This document shows, piece after piece, positions 24,101 to 39,100 of a stretch of 64,000 nt of DNA. Position 1 is the first letter of the stretch, and the number at the start of each line of letters is the position of its first letter. Made by a program: the position numbers and the translations under genes. A model generated the notes under the pieces. That model was not told the origin of the DNA and searched no databases. It saw nothing but the letters and a program-made list of their open reading frames with translations. Origin of the DNA: Maylandia zebra (taxonomy: Eukaryota > Chordata > Actinopteri > Cichliformes > Cichlidae). The stretch lies in NCBI RefSeq assembly GCF_041146795.1, contig NC_135179.1, positions 26,337,047 to 26,401,046 on the forward strand, given 5' to 3'.

Positions 24101-27100
24101 GGACATTTCCACAACTGTGTCCCCAGTGAAGTTAAAGCGGGCGACAGCTTCTCCATATTCCAGCACCTGCACTGGGGCACTTTTCTTTGGCTGTGCTTTC
24201 TCTGTGGGGGGGAGGAGCTGTGCAAGCAGACAAAACACCCAAATGTGACCAACCAAGAATATAAAATAGGGCATAAATTGTGAAAAGAATCGATTCTGAA
24301 ATGCTTTAAAAAAGATATGAACTATGAGTCACAAATAACACACATTAACAGGCAATATACCTCAACATAGCTTCGAGGGAAAATACCAACTCTTCCATGA
24401 TGTTCACCTTCATACCAGTTCTGATCAACTTGTCGAATGATGTACACAATGTCTCCCTTCTGAAATGGCAGCTCCCTGAAAATACAAAACCAACACACAT
24501 TTAGAGATTAACCTCTCATAGTGTAACAAGATTGAGACGCTTTGAGGATCACATGGGTGGAATATACAGCATCACTTCACGGTCAAATGGTAGTTTTCTG
24601 TGATTGTTACATTTTTTTGGCACTACTTTATTAAAAGTTGAAAAAATTACTTAATATTACTTAAAAATATTACTTAAAATTACTTAATTAAGGTCCACTA
24701 GGCAAATATTTAACTCATTGGTGGTGTTATCCTTGCTGCTGCTTTGAGCTTCAATGCATTTATGGTATTTTCTATAAAAAATATATACATATAAATTCTC
24801 ATAATTTCCACTTACTTTAGAGTTTCTGCTCTGAAGTCAAAGCGAGCCATGGCGGGCGTTTTCTGTGTAGATATATAAAAACAAAAATAAACGTCTGTGA
24901 CTGTTACTATTTGGCAGCAGCTACACCAGTGTTATTCTCTGAATCGCACTGAGTGAGTGAAAGTTTCCCTGAAGGCTAAATACCTTAAATGCCTCCATCT
25001 TTGTTCTTTTTGGCTACTACGCTCTCTGGGCTTTGGCATTTATGTGTGCTAAGAAAAGCTTTTCCTGGAATTTGTTGTTAGCTGTAAATCTGCACTGGCC
25101 TCTCTGAACATAAATATTCTAGCAATGGGAAGAATGATATGTTTGCGACTGAAAGGATGACTTGACCTCGGGGGCATGCTCAGTTAGAAGCTATTGTGTG
25201 TAATGTGCGAAACAGCATGCATGCCCTGCCACTCTGGACGTATAGCTGGTAAACAGAGTCCACTCTGCAACTTGAATCAAAATGTATATGGGAAATATTC
25301 CAGTGATAAACAGGTCAAATGTTGCCTTCTATCATGAATTTTTGACCAGGAGTGGAAAAGCCATCTGTGCCTGCAGAGACCTCCCCCCACAGCCTGACTC
25401 ACAAAGTGACAAAGCATCTGCCGTCTTTCTTCCTGCTTACACAAGGATAAGACACTGCCGTGCATTGTACCTCTATGCCCGATTTCCTTTTCTCTGTGTT
25501 ATCTGTGATGTTAAGCAGGTCTCCAAAGCGCTCGTTGGTGATGAACTGGTGGTGTGTGGGGACAATGCTCGTGTGTCGCCTCGATGCTGTGTCAGCCTCT
25601 TCCTGTTCCCGCTTCAGCCGCCGCTGCTCCTCCAAGATTTTCTGCCAGGAAACCAGACTGAACTGTTTGCACATTCCAGATATGGGTCTCTACTCTTTTA
25701 TTCACAGATCCTTTGTTAGGCATAACACTCATGTTTCACAATAATCTTTATCAAAGTATTTGTGTTCAGAGGGTTAATTCATGAATTTTGCACTGAGAGG
25801 CATCAGTTATGAAAGTCTGGATTAAAGTTGAAGAAAATTCACCTCTTTGTCCCCATGACGCCTCCTCAAAACTTCATCCTGGCTTTCTCCGTGAGCTGGG
25901 GAGGAGTCTGAAACAGAAACCGTGAGGCGATTATCCCGTGAAGCGTTCTCACTGACCACCTCAAGGCCAGCTTTCAAACAAAAGAAGATGGTATTGCAGA
26001 AAACTCTCAATTTAAGTGAAAAAAAATCTCAAGACAATACAAAAAATATAACCATGCATGATTTAAATAAACATCTTTTATTTTTGCACCACTAAAACAA
26101 ACAGCACACGCACGTTAAAAAAAGAAAAATCCTGCATGCACGTAGGAATGAACACAGAATGACCCAATGTGTGTTCATGACAAAGAAAAAAAGAAATGCA
26201 GGAAAGAAACAATGTAACCTACTGTGTCATGGTCAAAATAAATAAATGTGACATCATGACTTTACTGATGTTGATCGACCAACCAGCATCCACTATTTTA
26301 CTAAAGAATCCTTTCAGTATTGCTAACACCGCCGTACCACCATAGATGTTTCATTTTGTGTCCGAGTGAGGGCCACAAGAAACAGCTGTTAATGCTTCAG
26401 GCTTTCTATCAGATGCTCAGAGTAGCATCTGTTATATGAGATAAGTTAAAGCAGGAAACATCCTGACAGGCTAAGGAATGAAACATGGTAGATGTGGACA
26501 GTCCCAAAAAGCAGAGAGGGTACAAAAATGGACACAATAAGACATCAGTTTGAGAAAGCCTTTGCTCTGTTAAATGCCTAAATATCAGAGTCAATTCCTA
26601 GAAATGTCGCTTTTACATAGGATGGGCATTTCAATGCAAGGTAATGCATTCAAAGTTTAACATTACATCGCATAATATAATAAAATACTGCTTGTTTTCG
26701 ATGTAATGCCTATGCAGACTTACGCAGCATGCAAACAACTCAAATCTGATGTCCAGGGATTATATACGTTACCAAAAGCTTCCTGAACCTCCCCTACAGT
26801 CACTGAAGTGTTTTGATGCATTTGTGGGACCATACTCATTGACAGTGAAATGGAAGGGCACCGAACAGCACACTCATAATGAAATGGAGAGTTCCCTGTC
26901 ACTTTGTAAACACACCACACAGACTGGAGATGGAAGGTGGTGGCATTGCTTTGTGGAGAAAAGGGACACAAGGTGAAGATAGAGTCAAGATAAATGAAAG
27001 ACCACACAGGGAGGGAGGGTGACAAGTGGTGAAGGGATGGAGATAGCCACCTCTGCGGTGAGCTGCCAGCGGCTGCAGTAGGTTCCCGTTGGCGTCCAAG

Positions 27101-30100
27101 CCCTGCCCGTTACTCAGGTAGCCAGTGTTGTTTTCCTCTCCGTTACTCAGCCTCTCCAGAACCTCCAGGGAGGACAGACGCTGAGGGATGGAAGGTCTGA
27201 GCTCAGGCGAGAGACTGATAGGCCTCTGGGTGCCCGCTGGCACCCTGGTGGCTAACAACATCCTCCGAGTCTGATGGGACTGTGGGTTCTTCCGTAACCT
27301 GAAGGGAGCGGGGCCCATGAGGAAGAGGTTTCCAGGTAGTGTGGTCTTCTTCTCTGTGGGTGGCTGCTTCTCCTGCTGGTTCGTGGCCTGCTGCCTCTCA
27401 TGCCTGAGGATAGTGGTAAAGCGGGTGTAGGAAGCTGGGCAAGAGCCTTTGCATTTGCTGGGTTTGAGGAGGAGTTGATTGTTCAAGTGGTGCAGGAGGT
27501 GGTGGTGGTGGTGGTGGTGGAGATGGCTGTGTTGCGGAGGAGATGCTGTAAGCATCACTGAGGGGCTCTTTGATTCACTGATGTTTTGGTGATTTAGTTC
27601 TGGGGAAATTTCTCTCAGGATTTGTTCAACTTCTGCTTCTGTGTTACAGGGGGATTCAGTTCTGCTGTCATGTCTGTCCTCAGTGGACGAAGCAGCCTCC
27701 TCCACCATCACACTTTCTGGTGACATGTCCTCCTCCCCAGAGCTCTTGGCCTCCTGCTCGTCCAGGTTGCAGACATCAGCCTGCGTGTTGTTGGCCACTA
27801 AAAGGGACTCTGCTGACACTGCAGAGGCCATGTAGAGGTGGGCAGGGCTGTGGCTGGGGCTGTGGCTGTGGCTGGAGTGCAGGATGGGCAAGGAGGAGGA
27901 GCGGCTGGGAGCCGAGGTGGAGCGCTGGATAATCATTTCAAACTCGTTGACCCGTGAGGATACAGTATCCCGTGGAATGCTACCCCCATCATCTGCCTCT
28001 GACCTCTCATCCCCGTTGTCCTTTGGTTTTTCAAAAAGCGAGGTCAGGCTACGGACACTGCCGTGTGGGCTGCAGCCGGTCGAGCTGGGCCGCTGGATGT
28101 GATGCATGGTCCTGTACAGGCTGGAAAAATCTGATGCGCTTCTCCTAATTGCAGGGGAAACATTTCTGAGACCATCGCCACACTCACTCCCACAGCTGGA
28201 CCTAGAATCTGAATGTTGGGCCTCCGCTTCAGCACAGTCTGTGTCACATTGCCCCGTGTAGATATCCTCACAGCTGTGGGCCTTCGGGTGCCTGGCATCT
28301 TTAGTCCTGCTGTCCTTACTGTTGCCACAGGGTGGCAGCAGTTTGGGCTTAAACTTAGAGGGCAGGATTTGGGGTATGCAGGCTTTGGCAGCAGATAGAG
28401 GCTTCTTACTCTTACATTGGTTACCTATTGCATTACTGGCAAGACTCGATCGACTATTTACAGAGGAGCAGGGTGAAATTATATAGCCATTCCCACCTTT
28501 ATAATCCACTGGCAAGCATGCAGGACAACAGAATAAACAACATATTAGATTACAATGGTCACAGGTTTACACACATACACACTAAAACAGTCAGGCACAG
28601 TTCTAAAATAAAGACCAAGTTCCATCAGAAGTTGATGAGAAGAGGAATCAGACTTGATGCACTGTGCATCAAGTAATATATGACTGTTAAAAAGCTAAAA
28701 GCTAAAAAACATGGTGCTGCAGCAGGGGATAAAGTTTTACAAAGATAGAACTAGCAGATTCCCCGTTTATCAGTATCACTGCGAACAGCAACATAATGAG
28801 TGAAACAGGAAGTATCAAAAGGGTAATATAACGTGAAATGTTATGTGATGTCGGAGGTTATAAAGGACTCACTAAACAGGGACTACAGTAACTGACATTT
28901 TAAAAACAAACAAAGAAGAATGCAAAACCTTTCTGTTATCTATTTGTATTCCAGTAAGCAGTAAAATTATCCTCCATTGCGTTATCCTCCTACACAAATC
29001 TCCTCTCCTTTTAGCAATTACACAGACGTCTACAGTGATAAATGGCTGCTGGCACCAGTGCTAATACACCGCTCCTCCTACACGGCTGCAACCCCCCCCA
29101 AACAAAAAAAACAAAAAACCCCCCCAAAACTATTCTGAGTCGACCTGCACAGTGAAAAATGAAAACCTATGAGAAATACTCATGTCAGTTCCTGGCTATA
29201 CTAAGCTTGTGACAGCACTACAGATGGCACTGGGAAATGACACAACGCTTTCGCATGCTGCGAGCCACTTCTGTAGCATGAGTGACCAATCTGTCGTGTT
29301 CGTATCTGCCAGGAAAAACACACGCACTGAGGAAGTTAACTTGATATACTATCCAAGTCATATGGCAAGTAAAGAGTTACCATTCAGCCCACAAAAAAAA
29401 GCCCAGAAGGAGGCTCTGTTCTTTGAAACACAAAGATATTTTTTAAATTTTATTTTAAGAGCGCAAGGCAGAAACACATGATGATGAAGTGTTCCTTGCA
29501 CTTGGTTATGTCTTCGGGCTTGTCTACACTCTACCTTCTGTGTCTTAAATAGAAAGAGACTCTAATGATCAAGGTGGCGCCTCAGGCGGGAGGGTGAAAC
29601 AGGAGTGTGGTAGTCAGTTGACTGGAGAGCCAAATTTATTTACCACAGTTCAAATGGTTAAAAGTCAACACAAATTGGTCCAGAACAGCAGATGTAAATG
29701 GCTCTTCTTTTATAAGATTCCTGTAACAGTCATATTTTATGGAAAATACACCAAACTTTAAGTATTGGTGGGCAGTTTATAATCTGCTTATATCCCTAAT
29801 GTAATGTACTGACATGTACTGGGTCAAACTGCCTCTTACACTCTTTTTCTTACATCTCTTCTTCTCTCCACCTGAGTGTTTCTCTCTCTAGCCATGTGCG
29901 CAGGCATTCCAGCCTCTGACCCCACACTGACAGCTGACTTCCTCATGCCCGCCCACCCTCTGTGTCCTTTCTGTTTATCTCAACCCTGTCTGGCTGGGTT
30001 GTGAAGAGCAGAGCTCGTTTTATCTCACGCGTATCTCCTCGTCCATCCCCTCACTGGCCCTTAGCTCCCTGGCGCTGGAACGCTCTGGAGTCTTGCCCTA

Positions 30101-31786
30101 AGCCTGCCTAGCGACTGGCAGCTCACAACTGGAGCAAGGGTGGGTGGGTGGGGGAGCCCCAAGGTTAGCTTCCATCGACTTAACAAGACAACCTCACTCC
30201 CTCCGTGAGTTTTCCAAAGCAGATACAGTACACGCTTGATGAAAACATCCATGGCATTAAAAGCTTCTGGGGGAAATGAATGCTGTGAGGTGATTGGCCA
30301 ATGCTGTGTGGTCTGGGAGCAAAGGAAAATGTGTGAATTCCGACATAAAAGTAAACAGAAACAGATGTATCCCTGTCTGATGATTTGAATGGTCCAGCAT
30401 CACCGCCTCTAACTGATTGGTTCTGTCTCGGCAGGAGAAGCCTTTAAAGGCCGGCTGAACTGTCTACCATGTCCACATACATAAACATACACACACCTGC
30501 TTTTTTTACTGGCCACATATGTGAAGTAGCTGCTATCCTACCTTTAGAGGAGGAGGAGCTGCCGGGGCGCTTGTTTAGAGCCCGTAGACCTTGCAAGGGA
30601 ATATCGCCGCCCTCTAGGACACTCTTGTAAACATGACGGTCACATTCTGGAGCCACAGGCTCATCAGTAGATGATCCTCTGTCCTTCTCCACCTCGCTGT
30701 GTCCAGACTTGCTTGAGGAGCTAGACAGCAAATCACAGGAACGCAGACAGCTAATTAAACACAGTCAATTTCGTTCAGCAAGAGCTGTTGTTGAATGTTT
30801 TTATGATAGCCAAAGGCACACAAATTGGGTAATGGGCTGCCATATGGTTCTTATTTAGCATATCTTGAGGTAATTCCTGTCTTTGCAGACTTGTGGGAGA
30901 CGAAATAACCAGAAACAGAAAAAAGCTAAACGAGAGAGGGAGAGAGAAAGGCTGAATTTGGAGGCTGATGTTGAGAGAAGACACTGGCTACAACAGATAT
31001 CTTGGCATTCTAGAGAGGCCAGCAGCAGAGATTTCTATAAATATTCTCCGAACATTCCCACATGGTACATCAGCCCCTGCCATGCACCTGTAAGACTCTC
31101 AGGTTAACTCTCTTTCCCATGCTGTCATGTGTTACTCATGTTGCTTCTCTCTCTGTACAAACAATCCTCCCGTTTAAAGAGACGTAGTCGCCAATAACAT
31201 CTTGGTAATATAAAAACCCATTCAAACCATAGTGTTTAACATCTGCAGTGCTGCCAAGCCAAAGTTTTACATACTTGCGAATACCTCAACAAGAAGCTCT
31301 TTCATAGCTGTCAGAGAAAAAAAAAAAAAAGTGCGCTGCTGGCTATACAGAGCCATTAAAATCACGTTGGCTCTACTTTACTTGCAAGAATTCACATAAA
31401 CGGTCTCCAGGAAATGTACAGTACAGGAGCCATGCCAGATTTAGAAGAAGAAGAATCTCCAGGGAAGGTTCAAGGAAAATCAGACACCACTGTGACGCTT
31501 TAAAAGCAGCAACACTTCCTGCAGGTTAAAAACAGTAACACATTTATCTGGAATGATGAGGATTTCCATGAAATGCAAGTCACTGTGTACGTACTGCTCC
31601 ATCATGACAAATTTCTCTTTTGTACGTTCATTAGATCAGTTTTAATGAATCTATTTCTGAGAGAATAAGACGCACTCCCATGTGCTGTGCTGCCTCAAAA
31701 CATACACAAATTTGCTTAGCGTGAGCCTAATGATGCTATTTGGGCAACACACAGCTCTTGAAAAGTCTTCAACTTCAGACAGAGTC

Positions 31787-31819
<33 letters not shown>

Positions 31820-33072
31820 TGCCATAAACATATGTGCCTTTGAAGGAAGTCAGTTTATGAGCTGAGGTTTCCCTTGAAAACCTTTGGGTGAGTGAAATTC
31901 CACTCGGCTTTCATCAACCACTTCTTCCTTTCAAATTAACAGCAAATCAGTGGATTAAAAAGCCGGGGTACGAATGTCTTTTGCAAATGCTTGGCCATGA
32001 TGACATAATGATTGTAGCAGATGGAAACTTCTGGACTGTAAGCGCATGACAGTGACTATTACTCATACTTAAATTCCTAACATTTTATTACACAAACAGA
32101 AAAGACAGCATGCCAGTATCACCAGACAAAATTAAAATGATCAAAAGCTTTGTCCTAATGTGAGCTAACGTCAACTCTCATAATCCAGTTGCTCATCCTA
32201 GTTCTGTGCACACATTGGAAGGGACATAACGGTTTTCTGAGTTATGCAGCAGCTGGGCAAGTTCCCTCTATCCCAGTGACATCCAGGTTGCTGTCTTTAA
32301 ATAAATCCCCACATAGCAGCCATGTCTCGACACCACAACCACCACCCCCGTAAAAAAGAAATACGGACAGAGGACACACTGTTCTGGTGGCTTTTTGCCT
32401 TATTAACAGGATCTCCTCAGGAAGCAGGAGTCTCCCGGTTGTAGGCGGGCGACCTCACCAGGGTGGAGAAATCTCTCATTGATATTTATACCCATAAGAT
32501 GACTTAAATAATAATCTACACACTGGAAGGAGGACGCACAAACATTAAAATAAGGAGGAGAGGCATCGACTTACTACTGCTGCAGGTCGGAGGCTGTTTC
32601 CAAGGGGCTGAAAGAGGGGGCACTCTGCAACAAACCAAACAAAGAAGTCATTGATAGATCCACAGGAAGGTCTCCTCCAGCTAGAATAGAGGCAGCAGCA
32701 TTAGCTGTGGCCAGATTCTCTCTTCTCCTCCTCTCTGTCGTTCACTCGCTGCTCTGCCGTTTCTGTCTCGAGCACCCGGGTTTCAGAGCTTCTCTGGTCT
32801 GGCTTGGCATGGAGGAGCAAGCGTGTGTTTTGGCCTGCATGCAAGTTGGAGAAACAAGCGGCAGTAAAGAGAGTGGAAGGGAGGGGGGCGGTGGGTGGGC
32901 GTGCATCGGTCAGGGGGCGCCCATGCGTGGAGGGGGCTGTCACAGGCTCAGCCAATGAACTGCTGTCTCCCGGTGAAGCCATCTCTTTTGTCTGATATTG
33001 GGTCGCTCTCATTATCACTGGACCAGACCGAGGGACAATTAACCAGCTGGTGGTGCAAGAAGGCCAAATTAC

Positions 33073-33105
<33 letters not shown>

Positions 33106-36100
33106 CACGCTCAATATTCAAGCTCACACACTTGTCAAAGAAAAAAAAAAGCACTGAAACAACATATTATAAAAGAAACAGGTAATTATGTTATAAAGAC
33201 AGAGAGCAAAAACAAAAGAAACACCACGTGAAGCACAAAGCGAGTGAAATGTTTAAATAAATGTAAGAGTAGCTGTTTTTAGTAGCTGCTGTTATGTCCA
33301 AAACATATGGGTGTGGGTGTATTGGGGGGGGATCATTCATGCAGCATGGTTGCACCAACATTTTGAATAGTTTACAGCAGACTAATTTTAGCACACTGTT
33401 TCTGTTGCTTTCCTCTTTTCGGACGTCACAGCAGGCAAAAATAACAGACGTGACACGGGCACTATGAATAAGAGCACAAGTGTTGTTTGCAAATACGATT
33501 GCACAATCCCTACCCCAGCCAGCCCGGCCTTGCTGTTAATGCCACATCCACTTCCCCGTGGCACGACCTAGCGTCCGCTTCCCACACCAACGACCAGACA
33601 AGGAACATTCTGAACAGCTCATTTGCCACAACATGCCTTTACACTTAGTTGCCAGGGCAGAAGGATCATTAATAACCTTTCAGAATAAGTGCCTGTCTTT
33701 ATAAGAACGGCATATCGGGCTGGCAGGTCTATAGTCTGATCTATTTATAAAGCTAAATGTTCCATGTAGACTTGGGGAACACACAAGTGTCACTGAATTA
33801 TCAGTGGCTCTTCCTTGCTCCACCACATCTTGTATCCCCCCCTTGTATCTGATAGGAAGAAGATGGTGTCCTCTGACACCCCAGGGTAATTGGGCTTACA
33901 CACACACGCACACACACAGCATCAGTGGAAAGTAAACAGGAAACAAGCACGGGGCTTATCTGGAGTAAATGAATGGAATCTTAATCTGGTTATTTACAAG
34001 ATGCCTGATTAGTGTCAGTTTATGTAAACTTTTCTTTATATAAAAGGTGGAAACTGGTCATTTTCAAACTAATCCGACACTGAAATCACTTAACATCAAT
34101 TATTTTGTGACAGCTGACTAATGCTTTTATCCAGCTTGTAAAATAAACGTGGAAAAAAGAAGATTGTTTGACAGGAAGAGACATGCATAAAGGATGAAAC
34201 TACATGTTGTGACAAGGGTCCAATGCTCTATATGGACATGGATATAAGCCTCTGTGAGTCAGTGGAACACCAATGACAGTATTTCTGCAGAATTTCATGT
34301 GTATGTTTCCTAACAGGTGTCCCCGTTTACTCAGAGCTCAGACTCCTGTAGGCAGCGTTCATTTTCAAAATAGCGATCGTGAGTGGGTCATGGTAACACG
34401 AATCCCATTCTTTCCAGCCCCTTGTTTTCTGTTGATATGCTCTCATGAAAACAAACAGCTTCCCCATTGTGAATGGCCTGTTATAGCCCTCCACGCCCCT
34501 CTTCTCTCCTCCTCTAAATGCTTAAAGGTAAAGGTTAAGTGTATAACATAGGTTAAATATGAAAGCACAATGAGCTGGCTGGCTTACGGAGTTGCCTCCT
34601 TTAGAATATGTCAGGTGATAGGGGGAGGCTCTATGTAACTCGGCGCTGAGACAGTGTGGCAGCAGCCCTCACGCCAGCATATGCTCGACAGATGGAGTCA
34701 CCATGTCAGTTACAGGGGGCCAAAATGCTCTTCCTGACCAGAGATACGTGTGGAATTCCAGTTCCCGCAAGACATGTGTATCGATGAGCCAGTGCTTGAC
34801 CACGACTGCCACTGGATGCATTTTCCGGCTCTTGTTGAACCTTGAATTTGTGACTATTAATCAAGAGGGCCATCACTGCAATCATACACAGGTCACTCTT
34901 ACTTAGTGACTAGAAGTGGCCACTAGTGGACAAGTAACGATTTGAAAGTAGAATTTACACAAAGCCTTGTTGTATAAAAAGGGACTTCAAATTGTTTTAA
35001 ACCATCCATCCATCCATCCATCCATCCATCCATCCATCCATTCGCTTCCGCTTATCCTTTTCAGGGTCGCGGGGGGCGCTGGAGCCTATCCCAGCTGTCA
35101 TAGGGCGAGAGGCAGGGTACACCCTGGACAGGTCGCCAGTCTGTCGCAGGGCCATTCCTTGTTTTAAACCAAGGAATCAAAAACCTTTTATTATATTTAG
35201 GAACATTTTTCCTAATAATATAAAATGACTTAAAAGTTCTTCTTAGAGGTTCTTCTTGTCAGCACTCTAGGAGTAGTAAAAAGAGAGAGAACTAACTGAA
35301 GACAATTGAGATTTTTAGAGACTTCCTTCCATATCTCTAATCCAGTAATACCAAGTGACTGCTGATATGTCAATCAAACTCCAATGAGCCAGTGTGTCTG
35401 GCTGGCCCTTTAAGGTCAAATGCTGTGCATACCAGGTGCAGCTTTAGAAGTGACTTTGACATTAAACAGGAGCCAGTCATCAAGCCGAGCTCATCTGGCA
35501 AACATCCAGGCTGCCATGAGATAGAGACGGCCGCCTCCACCGCTAAACCTCCTCCACATATACACAAACCCGGAACAGGAGAGCCTGCCTCTACGTCTGG
35601 CTGATGCTAGGACATGATCTCATGCCGTAGCCAGTGGTGCCACCTCATATGATCCAGGGTGTGTCTCTGACTGACAGAGAGCGAGGAGAATCAACATCTG
35701 TTTGTGTGAAGCCAGCGCTACACTTGTCTGGTGCCAACTAATGCCCGAGGCATGGATTTGTCATGACACTGTATACTGCTTCATCACTGCCTGCACGCCT
35801 TTGGTAAAGATAGCAGACAAACAGCAATTATTATCTGAAGTGGCTGGGATTATCTTGGAACCTGATGCTCGTTTGGACTGCAGCCTCTCCAAGTGAAGAG
35901 TGACTTCTGTCTGAATCAGCCAGTCCAGGCCTCTGGCTTATGACATGTATGCTAGTTGGCAGGATGCACATCAAAGGATTTCTCTTGGGTTCTGAGATTA
36001 AGACATTGAAGAACAGGGTGCTTCCACAAAACATCAAAAGATCCCAATCAATAATCAGAACTTTTAAACACTATTAATCGAAATTGCACATGGATAAAGG

Positions 36101-39100
36101 CCACTGTTTTCTGCTGTCTGAATAGAATATGCTCACTCTGCCTCACAGGTGCAAATAAAAACTGAAATGCTCGTTTTTTGTTAAAAGAGGAACAAAAATA
36201 GATTGTTTCTATTTTAGATGCACCTGAGGAAAAAGTCCTGTGTATGATATGATAATAAAGGATGACAGTAGCTATATAAAGTCCTTTGGAAAGTTTGATC
36301 CTGATTGGTAATTATACATGTTGATTATTTTTAGAAATTTAAAAGCGAATATAAAAAGCTAAGAGGAGTGAACAGAGACGGACTAAAGCTTATCAGTCAT
36401 CGGTATTATTAATCCACATTGATGTGACACATGACAGTAATTTTAGTATAAGAGGAAAGAAAAAGTCCTCTCACACATTACCATATAACTGTTTTAATAT
36501 AGGACGATCAGGGAAAAAAATAAAAGAGGGATGAGAAACTGACGTAGTCCTTACAGACATACAGTTTGTTTAGACAATATTTGAACATGGATGTTATCAC
36601 ATGCAATAGAAATATAATACAACATGCTGTCAAGTCTGAAGACAGCAGTCACTTACCGCTTTGTCAAACTCCATCTCTGAAAAGAATTTATACCAAGGCT
36701 CATTCTCTAAATCTACATCTTCTGGACTTACATCCTGAGTCTAGGGGCATGGTAACAAGAGGAGGAGAAAGACAAAGAGAAGACAGTTCAGACAGCACAG
36801 AATATACACACCGAGGAAATGAGCCCATAACATTGACTTGACTGAGCCAGTTTCTAACCAACAGGACAATTTTCAAGCAACGCTGTAGGTGCTCTCAAAT
36901 AAATTAAAGATATGATTTGTATTGTTTTGAAGTTGATATTTGAATAGTTCAGGAAAGATCTTAGAAGGCTACTAATTTACTTTCTTGGTAAGCAGAAAAT
37001 GAGAAGATTGTTATAAAGCAATAGCTAGCAGACAGGTCACTTAGCTTAGCACAAAGGCGGGAAACAGACAGTAAGAGACCCCAGGAAACTGCTGTTTAAA
37101 AAGTAAAGAAGTCATTTCTGACACTTTAAATTCAGTGAACACAAGTGTAACAAGTTATTTCGTTTCATAAGTGTTAGCAGGGCTGCTGTTTCTCTCATTT
37201 TCATCCTTTGTGCTATGCTAACCTGCTAGCTTTAGCTAGATATTTTGACAAATGGAGTGGTATACATCTTGTCATTTAAAGGCTTGGCAAAAAACAATTC
37301 AACAGGTTGCCCAAAATGTCAAATTATGCCTTCAACAATACAATACTCACATACACAAACTGTATGTACAACTACAAGCAGCGATGTTTTCCCTGTCTGC
37401 ACTGTAAAGCTATGGTCCAGTTTAGAGAGAAAACACTGAGAAATACAAAGAGGATATTTTACAGGAAAATGACTTTAACTCTGAGTGTTATTTACTCATT
37501 TATTTAACCACTGAAGCATATTGTTAGCCTCTGCTGAATGTCTAAATGCAACTTTGCATCTTTTCAAATACAATAGACTATGTGCACTTAGCATACGCTA
37601 CTTCCGGTGTGGAAACTCCTGTGGGGAGCTTTGTTTCCGGTGTCCTATTCGTGCCTTGTTTATGGTTCAAAACAAGTTTAGCAAATGAATGAATCAAGCG
37701 GCGATTTACATTTCTATAGATGTCTTGGGCATTTACCCAATATATCTGTAAATGATGTTCATCGACTTGTCGATGTTTTTTCCCCCACGCCTCAGAGCAA
37801 AAGAGAAAAGGGATTCAAATTTTATATTTCTCAGTATCTGTAAACAGCGGTCCCTCGTTTATCACGGGTGTTATGTTCTAAAAATAACCAGCGATAGGTG
37901 AAATCAAGTAGCCAATTTTATTTTTTGACGGTGCAAAACGTTTCGTCGACATCGTTGACATACAGTACTGCACTTCGGAGTCACACTGCTAGCGATCGAT
38001 GCAGCGATTCTGTACTGTACAGGAGAGACGTCACGGAGGAGTTCGTCTGCAGCGATCAGGACGCAGGACACAATGTGACGTAAAAAAAACAAAAGCATGC
38101 AAACTTGCACTAAAAATCAGCAAAACAGCGAGGTGAAAGGTGAACCGCGTTATAGCGAGAGACCACTGTAATTTTTAAGGTAAGTCACAACATACCCTTC
38201 GTAAATACTAATGTATAGAAACCCTTACCAGCAATCATTCATTTTTTGTGTGGCTTTTTTTCACGGTTTGTTGACATGCTGTGTAGGTGTGTACTTGACT
38301 AGCTGATATCGACATAACGGGGGAAACATCTGGTTTGACTATTCTTCACCTGTAGTTTGAATGCTGAACATTTTCCTGTTTAAATCATAAGACCAGTCAC
38401 TATACAGAGATGTGCTTCTGAATGTGGACGATGTGTCTTCTGATTTTGTAATGCAGTTCTGCTTGTGTTGAGTGATGTAAACAACTGATCGATCTAAACT
38501 CTTTAAACGTCAAAGTTGATCATTAGATTTTTTATGACACAACAGTGGTGAGTGTTCCCACCTTCTGCTCTTTGTAACTCAACGCGATCTTTCCGTTTTC
38601 GAGTTTTGGACATGATTGTGGAGTATATCTTCGCAGTAGCGATTGACCGCAAAGTAAAGCTACCAGAAATGTACAACCCCACATCCGGTCTCAAACCAGG
38701 AAGTTAGCATTTTCTCGTGCACAGGGTCTACTACTTTAGAAGGGAGAAAGGAAAAACACTTTCAGCGACCAAAGATAACACACTATCTATAAAATACAAA
38801 TGGATATAAAACTGTCCTTTAAGCCTTTTACCGGCACAAAGCTGTTATTTAATAAGAACTACATATCAATTTTATTCTAATCTAATTAACAAGCAGATAC
38901 ATAATGTCCAACAATACATGCATACTCATTCTTGATCCGCAGAAATGTAGTCATATATGGAGAACAACACAACTTTGTGTAACATGAATGGACTGAAAGG
39001 AAAATGACCACCTCCATTAACAAGCGCATTCTTCTATTATAACAATTTGAGCTTGTAATTAAAAACAACAGAGCTCATTATTTTACCCCTGTCCCGGGAT

